A DNA stretch of 64,000 bases from Gemmobacter serpentinus (GTDB lineage: Bacteria > Pseudomonadota > Alphaproteobacteria > Rhodobacterales > Rhodobacteraceae): assembly GCF_008973825.1 (NCBI RefSeq), contig NZ_WCHR01000021.1, positions 1-64,000 of the forward strand, written 5' to 3'. The first letter of the stretch is position 1. Every line of letters begins with the position of its first letter. The translations under genes and the position numbers were made by a program. Shown here one piece after another: positions 16,931-24,243 of this stretch. The notes under the pieces were generated by a model. It saw nothing but the letters and a program-made list of their open reading frames with translations, ran no database searches and was not told where the DNA came from.

Positions 16931-16951
16931 CGAATTTTCGTCGAAAATTCG
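16931..16951. terminator. Palindromic hairpin after the ScfR regulator
   Basis: CGAATTTTC-GTC-GAAAATTCG is a 9-bp stem with a 3-base loop, 30 bases past the stop. Its TTTTCGTCGAAAA centre recurs in similar form after the AraC-type regulator (30214-30234) and between suhB and the rhomboid gene (44346-44368). Confidence 0.55.
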
Positions 16952-17016
16952 GAGGCTCTCGAAATTCGGAGCCACCTGAACGCCAGAGCCTGCCCAAATT
17001 CCAAGCCGGTTGATCA

Positions 17017-17253
17017 TCAACCGCCGATGCGCTGCCAGATCTGGTCCTTCAGCGCGGCGCGGGTCTTGCGCAGCTCGGTTTCACGTTCCGGCGAGACCGG
17101 CTCCACCCGTGTCTCGGCGCGATGCACCGCGCGGTTCACCTGATGGTATTCCTCGACCAGCCGGGCAAAATGGGCATCCGTTTCTTTCAGCGCCGAAATC
17201 CGCAGGGCCTCAGCCGGAAATTCCTCCAGCAATTCATGCGGGGTGTTGGACAT
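17017..17253 (-). CDS. YdcH/DUF465 family small protein
   Basis: The 78-residue, highly charged helical protein matches DUF465: a short N-terminal segment, then ALKETDAHFARLVEEYHQVN and a C-terminal ETELRKTRAALKDQIWQRI. The family is predicted to be a two-helix coiled coil with no established function. The start follows GGAAGGAG on the minus strand, about 6 bases upstream. Confidence 0.85.
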   Translation of the reverse strand: MSNTPHELLEEFPAEALRISALKETDAHFARLVEEYHQVNRAVHRAETRVEPVSPERETELRKTRAALKDQIWQRIGG

Positions 17254-17378
17254 GCGCGTGTCTCCTTCCTTGGGTCTTGCACGCTTGAGGTTAGGCCCGG
17301 CTCACGCCCTCGGCCTTGATGCGGATCAAGTTTCCCGAAAAGACACGGGCGTGCCCCGTAAGCCCCTTCCAAAAGAAA

Positions 17379-17396
17379 AGGCCCCCGAAGGGGCCT
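17379..17396 (-). terminator. Rho-independent terminator after betA
   Basis: AGGCCCC-CGAA-GGGGCCT lies just past the betA stop. On the minus strand it is followed by TTTTCTTTTGG. Confidence 0.85.
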
Positions 17397-17400
17397 CTTG

Positions 17401-19053
17401 TCAGCGCTGGTTCACCTGCCAGCCCGGATTGATCCAGGGCTCCAGATTGGAACGCGGCAATGCTGTGCGGCCAAGGATATGATCGGCGGCCTTCTCGCCG
17501 GTCATGATCGAGGGCGCATTCAGGTTGCCATTGGTCACCCGCGGGAAGATGGAGCTGTCGGCAAGCCGCAGCCCCTCCACCCCGATCACGCGGGCCTCCG
17601 GGTCCACCACCGCCATCGGATCGCTGGCCGCCCCCATCCGACAGGTGCCGCAGGGGTGATAGGCGCTTTCGACATGTTCCTTGATGAAACCGTTCAACTC
17701 GTCATCGGATTGCAACCCGATGCCGGGCTGGATCTCGGATTTCAGATAGGGCTTGAAGGCATCCTGTCCGATGATCTCGCGGGTCAGGCGGATGCAGCGG
17801 CGGAAATCATCCCAGTCGGAGTCCTGGCTCATGTAATTGAACAGGATCTTCGGTGCGACACGCGGATCACCCGACCGCAGCGAAACCGACCCGCGCGAGG
17901 CCGACCGCATCGGCCCGACATGGGTCTGGAAACCATGGCCCTCGGCGGCTGCCTTGCCGTCATAGCGCACGGCAATCGGCAGGAAGTGATACTGGATATC
18001 GGGATAATCCACCCCGGGCTTGGAGCGGATGAAAGCGCAGCTTTCAAACTGGTTCGAGGCCCCGATGCCACCGCCCGTGAACAGCCATTGCGCGCCCACC
18101 CAGGCCTTGCCCCAGAGATTCCAGTATTTATACAGGCTGACCGGCTGGCTGGCTGCGAATTGCAGGTAAAGTTCCAGATGGTCCTGCAGGTTCTGCCCCA
18201 CGCCGGGGCGATCCGCGACCAGCGGCACACCATGTTCGGCCAGATGCGCCGCGGGGCCGATGCCGGAAAGGAGCAACAATTTCGGCGAATTGATGGAGGA
18301 CGCCGCGATGATGACCTCACGCGCGGCGGGAATCACCACCACCTGGCCCTTTTGCTCGATCTCCACCCCGGTGGCGCGTCCGTTCTCGATCACCACGCGC
18401 CGGGCAAAACCCTTTTCGACCTTGACCCGCCCGGTCTTGATCGCAGGCTTCAGATAGGCATTGGCGGCGGACCAGCGGCGACCCTTCCAGATCGTCGCTT
18501 CCATCGCGCCAAAGCCTTCCTGCTGGCGTCCGTTGTAATCGGCGGTCACGGGATAGCCCGCCTGTTGCCCCGCCTCGATAAAGGCATTGAACAACGGATT
18601 GCTGCGGGGGCCGCGCGTCACATGCAAGGGGCCGCTGTCGCCGCGATACTCGCCCTCGCCGGTATCGCCATGCCAGCTTTCCATCCGGCGGAAATAGGGC
18701 AGCACATCGGCGTAAGACCAGCCCTGCGCGCCCTGTTCGGCCCAATGGTCAAAGTCGCGGGCATGGCCGCGCACATAGACCATGCCATTGATCGACGACG
18801 ACCCGCCGATCACCTTGCCGCGCGGCGTGGCCAGCACCCGCCCGCCCAGATGCGGCTCGGGCTCGGTTTGAAAGCCCCAGTCATAGATGCCCATATTCAT
18901 CGGATAGGACAGCGCGCCGGGCATCTGGATGAAGGGCCCGGCGTCCGTGCCGCCGAACTCGATCACGGTGACCGAACGCCCGGCCTCGGCCAGACGATAG
19001 GCCATGGCGCATCCGGCAGAGCCCGCGCCGACAATGACGTAATCGCTGGCCAT
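17401..19053 (-). CDS. betA: Choline dehydrogenase (GMC oxidoreductase)
   Basis: The 550-residue flavoprotein starts with the FAD-binding motif [20 protein letters not shown] and has GMC signature 1 ([20 protein letters not shown]), signature 2 ([19 protein letters not shown]) and the C-terminal active-site HPCGTCRMG. It oxidises choline to betaine aldehyde, and partly on to betaine, passing electrons to the membrane chain. It is the last gene of betI-betB-betA; its ATG overlaps the betB stop by one base (TGATG). Length and motifs are normal for BetA. Confidence 0.95.
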   Translation of the reverse strand: MASDYVIVGAGSAGCAMAYRLAEAGRSVTVIEFGGTDAGPFIQMPGALSYPMNMGIYDWGFQTEPEPHLGGRVLATPRGKVIGGSSSINGMVYVRGHARDFDHWAEQGAQGWSYADVLPYFRRMESWHGDTGEGEYRGDSGPLHVTRGPRSNPLFNAFIEAGQQAGYPVTADYNGRQQEGFGAMEATIWKGRRWSAANAYLKPAIKTGRVKVEKGFARRVVIENGRATGVEIEQKGQVVVIPAAREVIIAASSINSPKLLLLSGIGPAAHLAEHGVPLVADRPGVGQNLQDHLELYLQFAASQPVSLYKYWNLWGKAWVGAQWLFTGGGIGASNQFESCAFIRSKPGVDYPDIQYHFLPIAVRYDGKAAAEGHGFQTHVGPMRSASRGSVSLRSGDPRVAPKILFNYMSQDSDWDDFRRCIRLTREIIGQDAFKPYLKSEIQPGIGLQSDDELNGFIKEHVESAYHPCGTCRMGAASDPMAVVDPEARVIGVEGLRLADSSIFPRVTNGNLNAPSIMTGEKAADHILGRTALPRSNLEPWINPGWQVNQR

Positions 19054-20507
19054 CAGTAGGGGCTTTCAACCGGGCCCATGCCGACATAGACCGACTTGAC
19101 CTGTGTATAATGTTCAATCGCGGCGCGAGAGTTTTCACGCCCCACGCCCGAGGCCTTCACCCCGCCAAAGGGTGCCTCGACCGGCGTCAGGTTATAGGCG
19201 TTGATCCAGCAGGTGCCCGCCTGCAACTGCCCGACCACGCGGTGCCCGCGCGCGAGATCGGCAGTGAAGACCCCCGCCGCCAGTCCGAACTCGGTGGCGT
19301 TGGCGCGCGCGATCACTTCGGCCTCGTTGTCGAAATCCAGGACCGCCATGACCGGACCGAAGACCTCTTCCCGCGCCAGCGTCATATCATCGGTGATATC
19401 CGCAAAGACGGTGGGCTGCACATAGAAGCCGGTATTCAGATCCGCCGCCGCCCCGCCGGTCACCAGCCGCCCGCCTTCCGCCTTGGCCTTTTCGATATAG
19501 GCCAGCACCTTGTCGCGCTGCGCGGAGGACACAAGCGGCCCCATCTGGGTTTCGGGATCGAGCGGATCGCCCAGCTTGATCGCGGCGCTGCGCTCGGCCA
19601 GACGGGTCAGGAAGCGTTCCTTTATCGCCTTTTGCACGAAAACCCGGGTGCCGTTGGAGCAGACCTGCCCGGCGGAGTAGAAATTGCCCAGCATCGCCGC
19701 GCCGATGGCGCTTTCGATATCGGCGTCATCAAACACCACCAGCGGCGACTTGCCGCCCAGCTCCATCGTGACATGGCGCATTCCTTCTGCGGCGGCGGCA
19801 TAGACACGCCGCCCCGTCGGCACCGATCCGGTCAGCGAGACCTTGGCCACGCGCGGATCGGTCACCAATGCGCCCCCCACCGCGCCGCGCCCCTGCAGCA
19901 CATTGAACAGGCCTGCGGGCATCCCGGCCTCGATAAAGATCTCGGCCAGTTTCAGCGCACCAAGCGGCGTCACCTCGGACGGTTTGAAGATCATCGCATT
20001 GCCCAGCGACAGCGCGGGCGCGGCCTTCCAGCAGGCGATCTGGCTTGGATAGTTCCAGGCCCCGATGCCCACGCAAACCCCCAGCGGCTCGCGGATAGTG
20101 TAGACGAAATCGCCGCCCAGCGGGATCGTCTCGCCGGTCACGGTTGGTGCAAGCCCCGCGAAATATTCCAAGGCATCCGCGCCCGATGGCCAATCGGCCA
20201 CCTCTGTTTCCTGAATGGGCTTGCCAGTATCCAGCGTCTCCAGCTCCGACAATTCGGCATTGCGGGCGCGGATCAGATCAACGGCGCGGCGCAGGATGCG
20301 GGCGCGTTCCACCGGGCGCGTGGCCCCCCAAGCCTTCTGCGCGGCCTCTGCCCCGGCAAGTGCGGCCTCGATCACCGCAGGCGTCGCCTCGTGCAAGACC
20401 GCGATCACCTCGCCGGTGGCAGGATAGATCACTTCGATCTCGGCCCCGGCCTTATCCTCGACATAGGCACCATTCACGAAATGGCTGGCTTTGGGCTGTG
20501 CCCGCAT
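19053..20507 (-). CDS. betB: Betaine aldehyde dehydrogenase
   Basis: The 484-residue ALDH has the NAD site region [20 protein letters not shown], catalytic Glu249 in TMELGGKSP and catalytic Cys283 in [12 protein letters not shown]. It oxidises betaine aldehyde to glycine betaine. AAGGGG 6 bases ahead supports the start at 20507. A start at 20522 would overlap the betI stop as ATGA but has only a weak ribosome site. The product is the compatible solute made from choline delivered by the divergent choXWV importer. Confidence 0.95.
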   Translation of the reverse strand: MRAQPKASHFVNGAYVEDKAGAEIEVIYPATGEVIAVLHEATPAVIEAALAGAEAAQKAWGATRPVERARILRRAVDLIRARNAELSELETLDTGKPIQETEVADWPSGADALEYFAGLAPTVTGETIPLGGDFVYTIREPLGVCVGIGAWNYPSQIACWKAAPALSLGNAMIFKPSEVTPLGALKLAEIFIEAGMPAGLFNVLQGRGAVGGALVTDPRVAKVSLTGSVPTGRRVYAAAAEGMRHVTMELGGKSPLVVFDDADIESAIGAAMLGNFYSAGQVCSNGTRVFVQKAIKERFLTRLAERSAAIKLGDPLDPETQMGPLVSSAQRDKVLAYIEKAKAEGGRLVTGGAAADLNTGFYVQPTVFADITDDMTLAREEVFGPVMAVLDFDNEAEVIARANATEFGLAAGVFTADLARGHRVVGQLQAGTCWINAYNLTPVEAPFGGVKASGVGRENSRAAIEHYTQVKSVYVGMGPVESPY

Positions 20508-20518
20508 GGCGATCCCCT

Positions 20519-21103
20519 TCATATCCGTTTTCCGAGTTCGGAGGTGAGAAACTCCATCACCACCGCAACAGCCGTCCCCGAATCGGGCGGCCCTTCCTTC
20601 AGCGCCTCGCGCAGATAGACCCCGTCCAGCAGCGCCCCCATGGCGGCCGCCACCCCATCCGCCCGCGCGCCGACCAATGGGCGCAGCGAATGCATCAAAT
20701 TCGAGCGCAAGCGGCGCTGATAGACCCGCAAGAGGCGGCGTGCCTCGGGCACGGTCTGCGACAGAACATAAAAATTGAGCCAGGCACCGACAGCTTCGCG
20801 CCGGAAATTGCCGGCGCTGAAATTGGCCCGCACGATGGCGCGCAGCCGCGCCTCGGGTTCATCACTGGCCGCAGCCAGCGCGCCGCGCACTTCTGCGCCA
20901 TAAAGCGACAGGATATGTCGCATTGCGGCCAGGAAGATATCTTCCTTCGACCCGAAATAGTGATGCGCCAGGGCCGAGGACATCCCTGCCCGCTTGGCGA
21001 TCTGACTGACCGTCACATCCAGCGACCCGGCGCGCCCGATCTCCACGATGGTCGCTTTGACCAGCGCGGCCTTTCGGATAGGCTCCATCCCAATCTTCGG
21101 CAT
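20519..21103 (-). CDS. betI: BetI, TetR-family choline-responsive repressor
   Basis: The 194-residue protein has the BetI N-terminus [19 protein letters not shown], a TetR helix-turn-helix ([20 protein letters not shown] followed by FGSKEDIF) and a ligand domain with [16 protein letters not shown]. BetI represses bet genes and is released by choline. It is first in the betIBA operon and divergent from choX; the inverted repeat at 21154-21171 lies between the two starts. Confidence 0.93.
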   Translation of the reverse strand: MPKIGMEPIRKAALVKATIVEIGRAGSLDVTVSQIAKRAGMSSALAHHYFGSKEDIFLAAMRHILSLYGAEVRGALAAASDEPEARLRAIVRANFSAGNFRREAVGAWLNFYVLSQTVPEARRLLRVYQRRLRSNLMHSLRPLVGARADGVAAAMGALLDGVYLREALKEGPPDSGTAVAVVMEFLTSELGKRI

Positions 21104-21153
21104 TCTGGCAAATCCGTCAGAAACTTCTTGCCAAACCGGGGTAGCGTGTTTTT

Positions 21154-21171
21154 TATTGATCCGTCAATCAA
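21154..21171. promoter_or_regulatory. Probable BetI operator between betI and choX
   Basis: TATTGATCCGTCAATCAA (reverse TTGATTGACGGATCAATA) has ATTGA and TCAAT half-sites around a 4-base centre, in an AT-rich patch. It lies about 50 bases from each start codon. The half-sites agree with the ATTGA-TCAAT type recognised by BetI in other proteobacteria, as far as I recall; one site here could control both directions. Confidence 0.6.
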
Positions 21172-21221
21172 CAAAAAGCGCGTCAGACGCTGATGACCCA
21201 AACGACCACAGGGAGTCGACC

Positions 21222-22154
21222 ATGACCAACTTCAAAGCCGCATTTCTGGCCTCTGTCGCCGCTTTCGCCTTCACGGGCACCGCCTATGCCGAGGGCTGCG
21301 ACAAGATCACCTTCTCGGATGTCGGCTGGACCGACATCACCGCCACCACCGCCGCGACAAGCGTCGTGCTGGAGGGCCTGGGCTACGAGACCGAGACCAA
21401 GCTCCTGTCGGTGCCGGTGACCTATGCCGGTCTGGCTGAAGGCGATATCGATGTCTTCCTTGGCAACTGGATGCCGACGATGGAGGGCGATATTGCCCCC
21501 TACCGTGAGGCGGGTTCGGTCGATACCGTCCGCACCAACCTGACCGGGGCCAAATACACCCTAGCCACCAATGCGGCCGGCAAGGCGCTTGGCATCAGCG
21601 ATTTCGCCGCGATCGGGGCGCAAAAGGATGCGCTTGACGGCAAGATCTACGGCATCGAAGCCGGCAATGATGGCAACCGGCTGATCCTCGACATGATCCA
21701 GGCCGACAAGTTCGGGCTTGGCAGCTTTGAGATCGTCGAAAGCTCGGAACAGGGCATGTTGGCGCAGGTTGACCGCAACTCTTCCGCGCAAAAGCCCATC
21801 GTGTTCCTTGCCTGGGAACCCCATCCGATGAATGCCAATTTCGAGATCACCTATCTTGCTGGGGGTGATGAGGTGTTTGGCCCTGATTTCGGCGGTGCGA
21901 TCGTCGCCACCAATACCCGCAAGGGTTATGTGGCCGAATGCCCCAATACGGGCAAGTTCCTGGAAAATCTTGAGTTTTCGCTGCCGATGGAAAACGAGAT
22001 CATGGGCGCGATCCTGAATGACGGGGCTGAACCGCGCGACGCGGCGAAAGCCTGGCTCAAGGCCAACCCCGAGACCTGGAAGCCCTGGCTTGCCGGCGTG
22101 ACCACCAAGGACGGTGGCGATGCGGTGGCCGCAGTCGAAGCCGCTCTGAACTGA
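21222..22154 (+). CDS. choX: Choline ABC importer periplasmic binding protein
   Basis: The 310-residue protein has a signal peptide (MTNFKAAFLASVAAFAFTGT-AYA, cleaved before EGCDKI) and the OpuAC/ChoX fold: ITFSDVGWTDITATTAATSV, DVFLGNWMPTMEGDIAPYRE with aromatic cage residues, and VFLAWEPHPMNANFEITYLA. It delivers choline to the ChoW permease. GGGAG lies about 7 bases before the ATG. A 3' hairpin (22178-22206) separates it from choW. Confidence 0.93.
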   Translation: MTNFKAAFLASVAAFAFTGTAYAEGCDKITFSDVGWTDITATTAATSVVLEGLGYETETKLLSVPVTYAGLAEGDIDVFLGNWMPTMEGDIAPYREAGSVDTVRTNLTGAKYTLATNAAGKALGISDFAAIGAQKDALDGKIYGIEAGNDGNRLILDMIQADKFGLGSFEIVESSEQGMLAQVDRNSSAQKPIVFLAWEPHPMNANFEITYLAGGDEVFGPDFGGAIVATNTRKGYVAECPNTGKFLENLEFSLPMENEIMGAILNDGAEPRDAAKAWLKANPETWKPWLAGVTTKDGGDAVAAVEAALN

Positions 22155-22177
22155 GTTTGACGGCGCCTGTCGTGCTT

Positions 22178-22210
22178 TCGTGGCGAGGGCATGTCCTTCG
22201 CCACGATTTT
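22178..22210 (+). terminator. Hairpin with T-run between choX and choW
   Basis: TCGTGGCGA and TCGCCACGA form a 9-bp stem (22178-22186 and 22198-22206) followed by TTTT. It probably ends part of the choX transcripts so that the binding protein is made in excess. Confidence 0.7.
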
Positions 22211-22270
22211 CACAGGCTGTTTCCTGCGCGGCGCGCGCACCCTTTTTTCATTCCTCTATAGCAGGCGGTA

Positions 22271-23104
22271 ATGGACTGGCTCGACTTTCCCAAAATTCCG
22301 GTTGGACGCGTCGCAAAGACGGCGGTGGACTGGCTGAAGACGCATCTTGGCTGGCTGTTCGATTCGATCAGTGACCTGCTCACACGGCTGATCGACGGCT
22401 CGTTGAGCCTGCTGCAATATCCCCATCCCATGATCGTGGTGGCGTTGCTTCTTGCCTTCACCTGGTGGCGGCAGCGGTCCTGGAAGCTCTGTGTTCTGGT
22501 GCTTCTGGGCTTTCTCTTCATCCTGAACCAAGGCTATTGGAAGCCGACCACCGAAACACTGGTCCTGCTGTTCTATTCCTGCATTTTCTGTATGGCGGTG
22601 GGCATTCCGATCGGCATCGCCTGCGCGCATCGCCCCAAGCTCTATGCCGCACTTTCGCCGGTGCTGGATCTGATGCAGACGCTGCCGACCTTCGTCTATC
22701 TCATTCCCGCTGTGGTGTTTTTCGGCCTTGGCATGGTGCCGGGCCTGCTTGCGACCGTGGTCTTCGTGCTGCCCGCCCCGATCCGGCTGACCTATCTCGG
22801 CGTTTCGTCGACGCCACAGGCCCTCGTCGAAGCGGCAACCGCCTTTGGCGCAACGCCGCGCCAGAAACTGTTCAAGGTGGAACTGCCCTGGGCCCTGCCC
22901 CAGATCATGGTCGGCCTCAATCAGACCATCATGCTGTCGCTCTCCATGGTGGTGATCGCAGCCATGGTGGGGGCAAACGGGCTTGGCATCCCGGTGGTGC
23001 GTGCACTTGGACAGGGCAACACCGCGCTTGGCTTTGAATCCGGTCTCGTCATCGTTGTCGTGGCCATCATTTTGGACCGTATGCTGAGGGTGACGCGCAA
23101 ATGA
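22271..23104 (+). CDS. choW: Choline ABC importer permease
   Basis: The 277-residue protein has an N-terminal extension and six or more membrane helices. The central LDLMQTLPTFVYLIPAVVFF and the EAA-like loop (ALVEAATAFGATPRQKLFKV) are characteristic of OpuAB/ProW/ChoW permeases. It is followed by choV with an ATGA overlap (23101-23104). Confidence 0.93.
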   Translation: MDWLDFPKIPVGRVAKTAVDWLKTHLGWLFDSISDLLTRLIDGSLSLLQYPHPMIVVALLLAFTWWRQRSWKLCVLVLLGFLFILNQGYWKPTTETLVLLFYSCIFCMAVGIPIGIACAHRPKLYAALSPVLDLMQTLPTFVYLIPAVVFFGLGMVPGLLATVVFVLPAPIRLTYLGVSSTPQALVEAATAFGATPRQKLFKVELPWALPQIMVGLNQTIMLSLSMVVIAAMVGANGLGIPVVRALGQGNTALGFESGLVIVVVAIILDRMLRVTRK

Positions 23105-24126
23105 CGGCCGTTGAATTTGATCGCGTCTCCATCGTCTTTGGCGACCACCCCGACCGTGCGCTGCCCTTGATGGACAAGGGGCAGTCGCGCGCCGAAGTGC
23201 AGGCCGCCACGGGCCAGGTTCTGGGGGTGCATGACTGTTCCCTCAAGGTCGATGAGGGCGAGATCCTTGTCCTGATGGGCCTGTCCGGCTCCGGCAAATC
23301 CACACTCTTGCGCGGGGTGAACGCACTGAACCCGGTGGTGCGCGGCGAGGTGCGGGTATCGGACGGCGACAAGATGGTCTCGGTCACCAAGGCTGATCCC
23401 GAGACGCTGCGTCGGTTGCGCCTGTCGCGCATCGCGATGGTGTTCCAGCAATTCGGCCTGCTGCCCTGGCGCACGGTGCGCGAGAATGTGGGCCTTGGGC
23501 TGGAACTTGCCGGGATGCCAGTCGAGGCGCGCAAGAAGCCGGTGGATGAGCAGCTTGCGCTGGTCAACCTGAGCCAATGGGCCGATCGCAAGGTCGGCGA
23601 CCTGTCCGGCGGGATGCAGCAGCGCGTGGGCCTTGCGCGCGCCTTTGTCACCCAGGCCCCGATCCTGCTGATGGATGAGCCGTTTTCGGCGCTGGACCCG
23701 CTGATCCGCAGCAAGCTGCAGGATGAGCTGCTGGATCTGCAAAAGCGCCTGAAACGCACCATCATCTTTGTCAGCCATGATCTGGACGAGGCCTTCAAGA
23801 TCGGTAACCGCATCGCCCTGATGGAAGGCGGGCGCATCGTGCAATGCGGCACTGCCCGCGAGATCATCGCCAACCCGATCAATGACTATGTGCAGGATTT
23901 TGTGGCGCATATGAACCCGCTCAGCGTGTTGACCGCGCGGGATGTAATGCGGCCCGGCCCGTCCTCGGCGGGCCATGCGGTCACCGCAGACCTGCCAGTG
24001 CGCGCGGTGATGGCGCAGATCCGCGATGGTATCGAGGAACTGGCCGTGACCGAAAGCGGCGCGGTCATCGGCACGATCATCGCGCGGGATGTGTTGGCGC
24101 GGCTGGTCGATCCGCGCGCGGCCTGA
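23101..24126 (+). CDS. choV: Choline ABC importer ATPase
   Basis: The 341-residue protein has Walker A GLSGSGKST, signature DLSGGMQQRVGLARAF, Walker B ILLMDEPFSALDP, and a C-terminal CBS-like tail (LPVRAVMAQIRDGIEELAVT), as in ProV/OpuAA/ChoV. This tail senses ionic strength in OpuA. The choXWV set with divergent betIBA gives a complete choline-to-betaine route. Confidence 0.93.
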   Translation: MTAVEFDRVSIVFGDHPDRALPLMDKGQSRAEVQAATGQVLGVHDCSLKVDEGEILVLMGLSGSGKSTLLRGVNALNPVVRGEVRVSDGDKMVSVTKADPETLRRLRLSRIAMVFQQFGLLPWRTVRENVGLGLELAGMPVEARKKPVDEQLALVNLSQWADRKVGDLSGGMQQRVGLARAFVTQAPILLMDEPFSALDPLIRSKLQDELLDLQKRLKRTIIFVSHDLDEAFKIGNRIALMEGGRIVQCGTAREIIANPINDYVQDFVAHMNPLSVLTARDVMRPGPSSAGHAVTADLPVRAVMAQIRDGIEELAVTESGAVIGTIIARDVLARLVDPRAA

Positions 24127-24152
24127 AGCGCGATCGATGCCGACCGGGATCA

Positions 24153-24206
24153 TTGGGGGGCTGTCTGCCCCCCAAGCCCCCCGAGGATATTTGAAGACAG
24201 AAAATT
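24153..24206 (+). repeat. Dispersed hairpin-GATATTTG element, copy 2
   Basis: TTGGGGGGC-TGTCT-GCCCCCCAA (24153-24175) is a 9-bp stem, followed by CCCCCCGAGGATATTTGAAG and ACAGAAAATTT. It lies 26 bases after choV and may act as its terminator. Copy 6 at 45199 has the same GGGGGGCTGTCTGCCCCCC hairpin. Confidence 0.7.
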
Positions 24207-24213
24207 TAGCCGC

Positions 24214-24228
24214 CAGGCGTCGCGCCTG
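24214..24228 (-). terminator. Terminator after topA
   Basis: CAGGCG-TCG-CGCCTG is followed on the minus strand by GCGGCTAAATTTTCTG, 16 bases past the topA stop. The stem is short, so efficiency is uncertain. Confidence 0.5.
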
Positions 24229-24243
24229 TCAGGCGGTGGTGGA

